64,000 nt of DNA, taken from Fimbriimonadaceae bacterium (GTDB lineage Bacteria > Armatimonadota > Fimbriimonadia > Fimbriimonadales > Fimbriimonadaceae). Below the pieces are notes generated by a model. It was not told where the DNA came from, did no database searches, and saw only the letters and a list, made by a program, of their open reading frames with translations. How positions within the stretch are numbered: position 1 is the stretch's first letter; every line of letters starts with the position of its first letter. The translations under genes and the position numbers were made by a program. This document shows positions 25,127 through 33,183 of the stretch, one piece after another. The DNA is taken from positions 1-64,000 of the forward strand of contig JAIBBE010000214.1 in NCBI GenBank assembly GCA_019694835.1. Reading direction: 5' to 3'.

Positions 25127-26758
25127 CTACGTACCTTCGTAGTAGATTGGAGCCGCGCGCCAGTCTTTGTCCCGATCCCACGCGAACTCCTTTACGCGAG
25201 GCCGCCTTTCGCGCAGGCGGACCGATTCGAGCATGAGGCCGGTGCCGCTCGAAAGGTGATTCTTGCCCGTACACTTGAGGCGCAATACATAGCGGCCAGG
25301 CTCCGGCCAGAAGTCGAGGAAGTGGAACTCTCGCGCACTCACCTCGGGGGCGTAGAAGTCCATCGGCGAACCCAACGGAATGTCATCCAGGGTGACCTCG
25401 TAAATGCCCAGATCTGGTCCCAAGCCAACCTTCATGAGGAGTCTCAGAGGCTCCTTTTCATCCACTTCGAAGGTCACCTTGATCTCCTCTCCAACCTGGA
25501 GCGGAGCAAAAAGCACATCTTGGTCGAAGTGCTCGGGGTAGCGCTGCACTTCCATCTCGGTGGCCGTCCGACCTTTGCGTCCGTCGTATTCAAGCCGGAC
25601 CAACTCGTCTCCCAACGGCTTCTGCCCCAGGTTCAGACCTGCGCCATACACGATGATGCGCTCGATGCTCGGCAGTTTGCGTTCGCGAGCATGGGGCGCC
25701 CGGGCGGTAAAGGTCGGCGTTCCAGTTTGGTACCAAAACGCAACGCTGGCGTAATCATCTTCCCGTGGGTTCCAGCTGTGAGCGCGGTTTTCTTGGTTCT
25801 CGTCCGGCGCAATCCACCCGAAGGTCTCGAACTGCACTTTGATCGACTCGTTAAAGAGGAACGGATCATTGATATGCCACCGATACGCGCTCGTGTGCCC
25901 CCCAACAATGCCCCACTGATCGAAGTACGGCACGCCGAAGTAGGGAGTGAGAGTCTTCTTGAGTCCCCACGCGCAGAGGAAGTAATCCTCCGTGCCCGTG
26001 CCCCAAACTGATGGGATCGCTTCCCCATCGATGGTGATCATCTCGTCGCCTTCGCCAAACCAGTAGGGGCTCCGAGTACGTACGCAAAACACGGTACCAA
26101 CGTAATGACCTTTGCCCTGCGTTTCCAACAACGTGTAGGGCACGCCGCCACCGACCGGATACGACTGCGTGTATTGCGCATAGAAATACGGCGTGTCCTC
26201 TGGGAGAGAGTCTTTCTTGATCCAGTCGATGTTGTAGTACAGCAAACTGATCGGTTTCTCGCTTTCGTTAACGATCTCCACACGAGCTGACTTGTGAAAC
26301 GGCATATGCCAGAAGCAGTTGTACGAATCGCCGCCCTCGACGATCACGGCGGTGCTGATGACCTCGCTTCGCTTGCCAAAGCAACCACCGAAGAAGTCAC
26401 CCAGCGGCGCCTCAACGCCCGGTCGCTCATTGCCGTCCCAGAAGATGCGGAGCAGCATTTCCTGGTGATTCGCCGACCCGTCCTTCGCCCACGGGTGGCG
26501 TTCTGGCCCGAGGAACGTGATCCACATGTGCGTGATCACGCCCGGCCCTTCTACATCCATCAGCACATGGATCGCGCCTGGCGGGACGCGGAAGTTGTCC
26601 CGATTGCTCTTCTCCTCCAGGTCGCTCTTGGGCGGCGCACTGGGATCGTAATTGCCGTCGAGACCTTCACGGAACGTTGACGTGGCGCGCATGCTGCGTC
26701 CGTGTTGCGGAGTCGCGAGAGACCCCATCGGTCCGGGCAAGAGAGGAAAGCCGTTCAT
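25127..26758 (-). CDS. DUF2961 / glycoside hydrolase family 172-like protein
   Basis: 543 residues from ATG 26758 (an ATG five codons upstream at 26773 is also possible). Marks of DUF2961: DVEGPGVITHMWITF near 70, APLGDFFGG, MPFHKSARVEIVN, YYNIDWI, DGEAIPSVWGTGTEDYF and DPFLFNESIKVQFE. Members characterised as GH172 act on difructose dianhydride or arabinofuranose-containing glycans; others are uncharacterised. No clear signal peptide. Substrate unknown. Confidence 0.85.
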   Translation of the reverse strand: MNGFPLLPGPMGSLATPQHGRSMRATSTFREGLDGNYDPSAPPKSDLEEKSNRDNFRVPPGAIHVLMDVEGPGVITHMWITFLGPERHPWAKDGSANHQEMLLRIFWDGNERPGVEAPLGDFFGGCFGKRSEVISTAVIVEGGDSYNCFWHMPFHKSARVEIVNESEKPISLLYYNIDWIKKDSLPEDTPYFYAQYTQSYPVGGGVPYTLLETQGKGHYVGTVFCVRTRSPYWFGEGDEMITIDGEAIPSVWGTGTEDYFLCAWGLKKTLTPYFGVPYFDQWGIVGGHTSAYRWHINDPFLFNESIKVQFETFGWIAPDENQENRAHSWNPREDDYASVAFWYQTGTPTFTARAPHARERKLPSIERIIVYGAGLNLGQKPLGDELVRLEYDGRKGRTATEMEVQRYPEHFDQDVLFAPLQVGEEIKVTFEVDEKEPLRLLMKVGLGPDLGIYEVTLDDIPLGSPMDFYAPEVSAREFHFLDFWPEPGRYVLRLKCTGKNHLSSGTGLMLESVRLRERRPRVKEFAWDRDKDWRAAPIYYEGT

Positions 26759-26796
26759 GGCAGGAGTATGCACATTACCGTGTATGCTGTAAAGGC

Positions 26797-27825
26797 ATGG
26801 TCCTCTTCACCCTTCTCTTCCACCTCCAAAACACTCACGAAACCCAAGTGGCTCACTTGCAGGGCAAGTTTAAGGCGATCTGCCACCAGGCGGAGGAGAA
26901 TCCTACCGTCATGTTCCCCCTCCCGCGCGACTATCGGGGACAGGTGCCGATCAGCTTCTCCATTAGCTTCAAGCCAAAAGCCGCCTTGGTGAAAGGCAAA
27001 ACCTATGCGACTCCCACCGGAGATCAGATCGCGGAATTCACCTTGCGCCCCATGAAGCGAGGCGACATTGTGGAGATTGAGTGGAAGTCCGATGTCTACA
27101 CGCGAAGTGTCGAGCGCTTTCAGCCACCCGAATCCGTCCCCTTCCCCGAATCCTATCCGGAAGACGTTCAGGCCTGGCTCAAACCTTCAAGATTCGTGGA
27201 TAGCGATCACCCAGAGATCGTGAAGAAGGCGGCGGAGTACAAAAGCGATAACGTGATGAAGACCATCAACAATGTGGTGGTTGGCTGCGTCGACATCGGC
27301 AGCAAACAGAAGGGACAGGCGCGCGAAATGTCGGCGTCAATCGCCTTAAAGACCAACGGCTCGTGTACGAGCAACGCGAATCTCATGGCAGCGCTCCTGC
27401 GCGCGAATCGGATCCCCGCGCGCATCCTTTCGGGCTACCCAACATGGTTCAAAGGACCGTATCAAACCCACTATATTGTTGAGGCCTATGTACCGGGATT
27501 TGGCTGGTATCCCATCGAATCGACGATGTACGCACAGGGCTGGCCATGCAACTCGATGCCCATCGTTTCGATCGTTTCGATTGAGAACGAGAACAAGGGC
27601 AAAGAGCGGCTTAACGGCGGCGGTGGCGTAGCCTATCTATCGCTGACCGAGACCAGCGCCGGCCTGCTCGCTCGCGGCTCTTTCACCGAAACCTTTAGCG
27701 ATCACAAGGCCAGCTTGGACAAGAACCTCATTACAGTTGACACCAGGATTTGGGGGGAGGCACAGAAACGATGGGCTGAGTGGCTCAATAGGACGCGCGA
27801 GGCTTGGCTCGACCTTGAGGACTAA
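26797..27825 (+). CDS. transglutaminase-like (peptidase-fold) protein
   Basis: 342 residues from ATG 26797, with a short hydrophobic N-terminus. The transglutaminase core is at about 140-245: Cys190 in TNGSCTSNANLMAALLRA, His225 in YQTHYIVEAYVPG and the third acid at GWYPIEST (Glu241, where Asp is usual). The N-terminal part is a beta-sandwich as in other transglutaminase-like proteins. Usual roles are cysteine peptidase or amide-bond rearrangement in the envelope. Divergent from the GH172 gene with about 38 bp between starts. Confidence 0.75.
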   Translation: MVLFTLLFHLQNTHETQVAHLQGKFKAICHQAEENPTVMFPLPRDYRGQVPISFSISFKPKAALVKGKTYATPTGDQIAEFTLRPMKRGDIVEIEWKSDVYTRSVERFQPPESVPFPESYPEDVQAWLKPSRFVDSDHPEIVKKAAEYKSDNVMKTINNVVVGCVDIGSKQKGQAREMSASIALKTNGSCTSNANLMAALLRANRIPARILSGYPTWFKGPYQTHYIVEAYVPGFGWYPIESTMYAQGWPCNSMPIVSIVSIENENKGKERLNGGGGVAYLSLTETSAGLLARGSFTETFSDHKASLDKNLITVDTRIWGEAQKRWAEWLNRTREAWLDLED

Positions 27826-28153
27826 AACCGGTGCTTTTCGCATGCCTCAGTAGCTGCCCTCTCCCGTCTTCGCCCACTCGGTGCCAAGCCACTGAAGCGA
27901 CCTCCCGCCTTCGTCGATGATTCCCGGGAGCGAGGCCTCAGCAGCTTGGTTTACAGAATCGCGCGAGCGGAGCGAGCTCGGCTACTGAGACATGCCAGGG
28001 AAGCGCTCTAAGTTCGCCGGTGACGCAATGCATGGCACGAGCTTTTCCATACTCTGGATATGCGAGAACCCTTGAGGGTAGCATGCAGGCATCCGGTGAG
28101 ACGAACAACACATGGTCGGATTCGGCGTACCAGGGACTTAAAGGGACAACAGC
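27826..28153. other. gene-poor stretch
   Basis: About 330 bp between the transglutaminase-like gene and the frameshifted small gene. No convincing ORF, RNA gene, terminator or repeat seen; frames here lack start sites and family features. Confidence 0.5.
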
Positions 28154-28662
28154 ATGCAAAAGACGGGTGGAAAGAAGCGGTTCTCTGCATGGCTTCTCTT
28201 GTTCGTCGCTCTTCTTTGCTATGGCTCTTGGCTTTATGGACGCCATTCCGCTACCGTGGAAACAACGTATCTCTTTCGCCCGGGCTGCAGCATCAGCGTC
28301 GGGGCACCAGTGAGCCTGGTGCTGAAGCATTCTTGTCTCTGTCGAACGATTGGATATTGATCACGTCGAAAGGCGAGTACCTCGTAGATCTGATGTCAGA
28401 CACTGCTTATCTTGTTTACAACAAGCCATTTCGAGTATCCGGTTCTAAGTTAGTCGTGGTCCGGCCCCCGCCATTTGAGGTCGTTCGCTATGGAGTCGTA
28501 CCGTACGAGGTAACCCATCCCTTCAAGCAAGACAAGACTGGGTTTGAGTTTCAATCGGCCAGCGGACAGGTAATAACTGTAAAGTGTCCAGAATCTGCGA
28601 TGGCCCCACCTGCCTACGACGGATTTGACATCGAGCGCTTCATCAAGGGCCTTGTTCCATAG
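28154..28662 (+). pseudogene. probable frameshifted hypothetical membrane-anchored protein
   Basis: The frame starting at ATG 28154 (AAAGGG ribosome site 8 bp upstream) begins with a good signal-anchor (RFSAWLLLFVALLCYGSW) but ends at 28360. The frame that ends at 28662 continues with coherent beta-rich protein (SLSNDWILITSKGEYLVDL, FDIERFIKGLVP). Joining them needs a frame change near 28280-28330, so the gene is broken or there is a sequencing error. Alternatively an ATG at 28189 in the second frame gives an intact but less convincing 157-residue protein. Confidence 0.45.
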
Positions 28663-28688
28663 GACTTCGCATGCTAGAATGAAACACG

Positions 28689-29168
28689 ATGGCAGTTCTT
28701 AATGGGACGCAAAGGGACGTGCAAATGCAACTGATCATCCGGCCGGTTGCTGATGAAGAAGACTGGTTCGAGGTCAAGCATGGCAGCCTGGAAGAGGGAT
28801 TTCAGACCAAAGTGAAATGTAATGGCTATGTTGGTGATTTGCAGGTGATGACACTTTGCAGGTCCCTCTTCCACGCTGATAAGCTGAAAGATCAAGCTCT
28901 GGCGTTGAAGAACCCTGAACGAGTGCTGCGCGCTTCCTGGTTTACACATTTAGACTACTTCATCATGTATGTGACAGACTTGCAACTTCTACGATTGGAC
29001 GCTGTTAACCTGCACACGTTCTTATATCTCGAGGTTGAGGGTAAACAGTTGTGGGACAGTGAGGCGATGTATGCGTCATTCGAGAACTGTCGCCTCTTCG
29101 CACGTGAACTTGTCGAAGAGTGCGCCTCGGCCTGGCCGGGGTTTTTCCAGTTCTCGACCGAGCTATAG
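28689..29168 (+). CDS. hypothetical cytosolic protein
   Basis: 159 residues starting 26 bp after the previous gene. Alpha/beta, no membrane segment. Sequence includes DEEDWFEVKHGSLEEGFQTK and CRLFARELVEECASAWPGF. Its look (small, Trp/Phe-rich, acidic) is common among immunity and contact-system proteins, but I recognise no family and there is no toxin beside it. Confidence 0.6.
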   Translation: MAVLNGTQRDVQMQLIIRPVADEEDWFEVKHGSLEEGFQTKVKCNGYVGDLQVMTLCRSLFHADKLKDQALALKNPERVLRASWFTHLDYFIMYVTDLQLLRLDAVNLHTFLYLEVEGKQLWDSEAMYASFENCRLFARELVEECASAWPGFFQFSTEL

Positions 29169-29186
29169 GTCGCCAAGTTTCCGGAT

Positions 29187-29235
29187 GCCCCTCACCCCCG
29201 ACCCCTCTCCCCGCCATTCATCGGGGAGAGGGGAG
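29187..29235. repeat. family B palindromic repeat
   Basis: Complementary arms ACCCCTCTCCCCG and CGGGGAGAGGGG-type separated by a short loop, in the gap between the hypothetical gene and the aminotransferase gene. Same family as at 21171 and 33944. Confidence 0.7.
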
Positions 29236-29279
29236 TTGGGATCGGCCCTGGTCCGTCCGCGTGTGCCATCCTATCCGGC

Positions 29280-30512
29280 ATGACGACTGCGACCGAATCG
29301 GTGCTGACCCACTTCCCGCCTATGGGCGTGTATGAGACGCTGTTCAAGTTCCTCGATGCGACGGGCAAGTACATGGGGACGGAGGGGACGCATCCTTGGG
29401 CGCAGGGGTTTCCGCTCACGACGCCCTTGCCCGACGGGCCGGAGATTCCGACGCGGATCGAGTTTACGCACGCCGACCTGAAGTACCCGCAGGCGACGGG
29501 CGGGATCGAGCTGCTCAACGCTTTGCGCGACTATTACAACCACTTCTATGGCGCGAAGATCACGACGGACAACATCGCGATCTTCGCGGGCGGGCGGCCG
29601 GGCATCTATGCGACGCTCGCGTTCCTGCGCGAGGGCATGAAGGTGCTCATCGAGGAGACCGAATACACGCCGTATTGGGACGCGCTGAAGCTTCTGGGCC
29701 GTGATCATGCGATTGTGCCGAGCAACCCGAGCAACCAATTCCGACCCACCCTCGACGATTACGAGAAATCGCTTCGAGGAAATCGGCTTGTGGAGTTCGC
29801 CATAGGCAAACTCAACGACGGCGGGTTCGTGGTCAAGAGCAATCCGTGCAACCCGACCGGCGTCACATGGACCGGCGAGCAGCTTCGCGACCTCGTCGCC
29901 TGGTGCTCACAGCCGGGCCGGGGCGGATTGATCGATGAGGCGTATGAGTTCTTCCACGAGCCCGAGCCGGAGAGCGCGATGCGCTACGTGCCGGACATCG
30001 ACGCGACCAACCTGTTCGTCGTCAGCGCGGCCACGAAGGGACTGCAAGCGCCGGGCCTGCGGGTCGGCTGGGTGATCGCCTCGAAGCAGAACATCGAGAT
30101 CTTTCGTAACTTCTCCAGCATCGCGATGGGCGGCGTCGCGCGTCCGTCGCAAATCTGCGCAGCCGGGATGCTCGAGCTTGGTCGGGCCGCGCACGCGCGT
30201 CAGGCGGTCGGGCAGTACTTTGGCTCACAGCGCAAGCGCTACGAAGCCGCGCTTCTGGACCTGGGATTCGAGCTTTACACCGGCGACGGCGGCTTTTATC
30301 ACTGGGGTCGGCTGCCGAACGGGCTGAGTGCAGACGAGTTCAATCAGCGGCTGTTCAAGCACGAGGCCGCGATCTTGCCGGGCACGCTGTGCGACATGTT
30401 CCGTCGCGGCCCCGCTTCCCCGCTCGCGGACTTCATGCGCTTCTCGTTCGGCCCGCTGAAGCAGGATTCGTTCGACGGCGACGTTGCGATCCTCCGGGAC
30501 TGCGTCGGCTAG
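29280..30512 (+). CDS. PLP-dependent aminotransferase, class I/II fold
   Basis: 410 residues, fold type I. The PLP lysine is Lys253 in SAATKGLQAPGLRVGW; KSNPCNPTG near 185 and LIDEAYEFFHEP near 220 supply the cofactor Asn and Asp/Tyr. YPQATGGIELLNALRDYY near 60 is the usual N-terminal stretch. Amino-acid substrate cannot be told. Start ATG 29280 follows the repeat at 29187. Confidence 0.88.
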   Translation: MTTATESVLTHFPPMGVYETLFKFLDATGKYMGTEGTHPWAQGFPLTTPLPDGPEIPTRIEFTHADLKYPQATGGIELLNALRDYYNHFYGAKITTDNIAIFAGGRPGIYATLAFLREGMKVLIEETEYTPYWDALKLLGRDHAIVPSNPSNQFRPTLDDYEKSLRGNRLVEFAIGKLNDGGFVVKSNPCNPTGVTWTGEQLRDLVAWCSQPGRGGLIDEAYEFFHEPEPESAMRYVPDIDATNLFVVSAATKGLQAPGLRVGWVIASKQNIEIFRNFSSIAMGGVARPSQICAAGMLELGRAAHARQAVGQYFGSQRKRYEAALLDLGFELYTGDGGFYHWGRLPNGLSADEFNQRLFKHEAAILPGTLCDMFRRGPASPLADFMRFSFGPLKQDSFDGDVAILRDCVG

Positions 30513-30514
30513 CA

Positions 30515-30603
30515 CGTACCGCTGGCGTCCCGCCGGCATCCCCAAGTGCTCCTCGTGCACTGGCCGAGGAGTTGCCGGATGCCGGCGGGACGCCAGCGGT
30601 ACG
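30515..30603. repeat. family A paired inverted repeat (perfect 26-bp arms)
   Basis: Arms at 30515-30540 and 30578-30603 are exact reverse complements (CGTACCGCTGGCGTCCCGCCGGCATC type) with a 37-bp spacer, between convergent aminotransferase and FTCD genes. Position suggests it may also act as a bidirectional transcription end. Confidence 0.85.
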
Positions 30604-30622
30604 GGTCGAGCGGCAACCGCAC

Positions 30623-32308
30623 TTACATTCGACTTTCGACGATCGCGAGGATCTCCTTCTCGTCGGCCTCGGCCTGGGCCGCGATGGCTTGGGCGCGCAC
30701 GAGGGTCTTGGCGACGAATTCGGCATCGCCAAAGCCCGCGCAGTTGATTTTGACGTTGAGATACGCGCCGAGGACGGCTGACCGGGCGCAAAGAGCACCG
30801 ACACCAGCGTCGCTGACGCTGTTGGGGTTGCCGATCTCCGCCATCGCTCGAATTGGACCCATCGCGGCAAGGGAGGCCTCCATAACCTGCAGCGGAATTT
30901 CGATGGCCTTGCGGGTGGCGTCGGCGATGGCCTGTTTGCGCCGGGCTTTCTCTTCGTCGGTGCTCTTCGGCAGGCCAAACGCGGTCATGATGCCATTGAA
31001 GGCGTCCGTGTCGGCGTCGACGAGACGGAGCAATTCGTCGTGGCACGCCTTGCCCTTGTCGGCCCAATCGCTGAACTCCTTCCAGCGCTCGTCCCAGCCG
31101 CGTTTGTGGCTCGACAAGTTGGCGACCATCGTCGCGAGTGCGGCTCCGAGCGCGCCGAGCGTTGCGGCGACTGAACCCCCTCCCGGAGCCGGACTCTCGC
31201 TCGCCGTTTCCTCGACGAAAGCTTGCACGCTAAGGTCGACGAGGCGTTTCTTGGAGCGATCTCGTATGGCGTACTCGATGATCCGCTCGTTCGGGTCGAA
31301 CGGCGCGAGCTCGTCGAGGCCCATGCTTCGGACGGCGATCTTGATGAGTTCGGCGTCGCTGACGCCCGTGCTCCGCTCCTGTTTGAGCAGGAAGTAGCGA
31401 CCGGCGTCGAGCAGCGCAGCGAGCGGGACGAGGCCAACGATCTCGCTCCCGGTGACACGAATCCCGCGGGCATCGGCTTTGCGCACACACTCCTCGAAGC
31501 ACTCGTGGATCGACGTTTCGTTCAGATTGGTCAGGTTGATGCTGATCTGGGCGATGCCGTACTCGTCGATAAACCAGCCGATCGCCTTGACCGCCTTCAA
31601 GCTGCCTGGGATCCAGATGGGGTTGCCGTCGCTGTCGAGAAGGGGCTTACCGGTGACTGGATCGCCTTCCCGGGCCTGCCTTCCCTTCTCGCGGATATCG
31701 AAAGCGATGGCATTCGCACGGCGGGTGCTCGTGGTGTTGAGGTTGACGTTGTAGGCGATCAGGAAGTCGCGGGCACCGACGGCGGTCGCGCCAAGTTTGG
31801 CATTGAAAGTTGCAGGGCCGAAGTCGGGCTTCCAGTGGGGGTCGGTGAGTTTGCGTTCCAGGCCTTCGTACTCTCCGGCGCGCACCGTGGCGAGGTTCCG
31901 GCGCTCCTCGGTCGTGGCCGCGTTCTCGTAGAGGTAGATGCTCATGCCGAGTTCATCGCCCATCCCCTGGCCGAGGCGTCGCGCGTACTCGGCAGTCTCG
32001 GCCATCGTGATGCCGGAGATGGGGATGAGGGGGCAGACATCGAGGGCTCCGAATCGCGGGTGCTCGCCGTGATGCTGGCGCATGTCAATTAGCTCACTGG
32101 CTCGCTTTGCCGACCGGAAAGCCGCCTCGCAAACAGGTTCCGGCGCGCCGACGAAGGTGTAGACCGTTCGATTCGTCGCCTTACCCGGGTCGACGTTGAG
32201 GAGTTTCACGCCCTCCACCGACTCGATCGCCTCCGCAATTTGGGCGATGATGGCCGCGTCGCGACCCTCCGAAAAGTTGGGCACACACTCGACCAACGGG
32301 CTGCTCAT
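30623..32308 (-). CDS. ftcD: bifunctional glutamate formimidoyltransferase / formimidoyl-THF cyclodeaminase
   Basis: 561 residues from ATG 32308, chosen because VECVPNFSEGRD then sits at the N-terminus; the frame upstream of this is repeat DNA. The transferase domain (to about 300) has HQHGEHPRFGALDVCPLIP and GARDFLIAYNVNL; the cyclodeaminase domain starts near 355 with APGGGSVAATLGALGAAL. Together they move the formimino group from formiminoglutamate to tetrahydrofolate and release ammonia, in histidine breakdown and one-carbon supply. The fused arrangement is that of animal FTCD. No hut genes are near. Confidence 0.92.
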   Translation of the reverse strand: MSSPLVECVPNFSEGRDAAIIAQIAEAIESVEGVKLLNVDPGKATNRTVYTFVGAPEPVCEAAFRSAKRASELIDMRQHHGEHPRFGALDVCPLIPISGITMAETAEYARRLGQGMGDELGMSIYLYENAATTEERRNLATVRAGEYEGLERKLTDPHWKPDFGPATFNAKLGATAVGARDFLIAYNVNLNTTSTRRANAIAFDIREKGRQAREGDPVTGKPLLDSDGNPIWIPGSLKAVKAIGWFIDEYGIAQISINLTNLNETSIHECFEECVRKADARGIRVTGSEIVGLVPLAALLDAGRYFLLKQERSTGVSDAELIKIAVRSMGLDELAPFDPNERIIEYAIRDRSKKRLVDLSVQAFVEETASESPAPGGGSVAATLGALGAALATMVANLSSHKRGWDERWKEFSDWADKGKACHDELLRLVDADTDAFNGIMTAFGLPKSTDEEKARRKQAIADATRKAIEIPLQVMEASLAAMGPIRAMAEIGNPNSVSDAGVGALCARSAVLGAYLNVKINCAGFGDAEFVAKTLVRAQAIAAQAEADEKEILAIVESRM

Positions 32309-32336
32309 GACCTGGAGTCTACCGGCTGGCCACGAA

Positions 32337-32522
32337 CGTACCGCTGGCAACCTGCCGGCGTCAGCCCCGTCCGCGAGTTCCGCGCCGAACAGCTCCGCCA
32401 CGACAGCCAGAAGTTTGATTAGTTGAAGGGCGCAGGAGAGGGGAGCCCCGTACCGCTGGCATCCTGCCGGCCTCCCGGTGCCATTTCTCCGTAAGCGGTG
32501 CCGGCAGGATGCCAGCGGTACG
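32337..32522. repeat. compound repeat block: family A half, family B half, family A pair
   Basis: 32337-32361 is a family A half-element, 32428-32447 a family B right arm, and 32449-32522 a full family A pair with perfect 23-bp arms (32449-32471 and 32500-32522). It fills the space between the ftcD start and the response-regulator end. Upstream extensions of the ftcD frame are translated from this repeat and should be ignored. Confidence 0.8.
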
Positions 32523-32535
32523 ATTCAGACTGACC

Positions 32536-33183
32536 CTACTTGTCCAAACCGTTGCGAACCGCAAACAGAGCGGCCTGCGTGCGATCTTCGACACCGAGCT
32601 TGACCAAAAGCGAACTGACGTAGCCCTTGACCGTTCCCTCAGTCAAGTTCAGCTCGGTGCCGATTTCCTTGTTGCTTTTGCCTTTGGCGATCAAGCGAAT
32701 GACGTCGGTTTCGCGAGGGGTGAGGATGGTGTCCGCGTCCGGCTCGGGGTTGGTCACCTGCTGCATCAGCATCCGCTGCGCCTCCGGGTGGAGGGTCGGG
32801 CGGCCGATGGAGGCGTCGTGGATCGCCTTGACGAGGTCAGCTTTCTGGATGTCTTTGAGGATGTAGCCTTCGGCTCCGGCTTGGATCGCCTCGCGCACCT
32901 GCTTGGCCTCGAGGAAGGTCGTGAGCATGACGACGTGGGTACCCGGGCACTGCTGGCGGATGACCTTCGTGGCCGAGACGCCGTCCATCTCCGGCATCTT
33001 GGCGTCCATCAGGAGCACGTCTGGCCGGAGTTCCTTGGCCATGGTCAGCGCTTCCTTTCCGTTCGAGGCTTCGCCCACGATCTCGAGCGTGTCCTCTTCC
33101 GAAAGCAGCGTGCGCAGTCCCTCGCGGACCATTTCGTGGTCGTCGCATATCATCACGCGCAAGCGGTCGCTCATGGCTCCCAT
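32536..33183 (-). CDS. NarL/FixJ-type response regulator
   Basis: 215 residues from the ATG that overlaps the upstream stop (TAATG), implying coupling; ATG 33174 three codons in is an alternative. Receiver domain 1-125 with acidic pair Asp14/15, phospho-acceptor Asp60 in LLMDAKMPEMDG, TTF and YILKDI switch residues. LuxR-type HTH follows: LTPRETDVIRLIAKGKSNKE and GTVKGYVSSLLVKLGV. No histidine kinase is in the window, so the partner is unknown. Confidence 0.9.
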   Translation of the reverse strand: MGAMSDRLRVMICDDHEMVREGLRTLLSEEDTLEIVGEASNGKEALTMAKELRPDVLLMDAKMPEMDGVSATKVIRQQCPGTHVVMLTTFLEAKQVREAIQAGAEGYILKDIQKADLVKAIHDASIGRPTLHPEAQRMLMQQVTNPEPDADTILTPRETDVIRLIAKGKSNKEIGTELNLTEGTVKGYVSSLLVKLGVEDRTQAALFAVRNGLDK

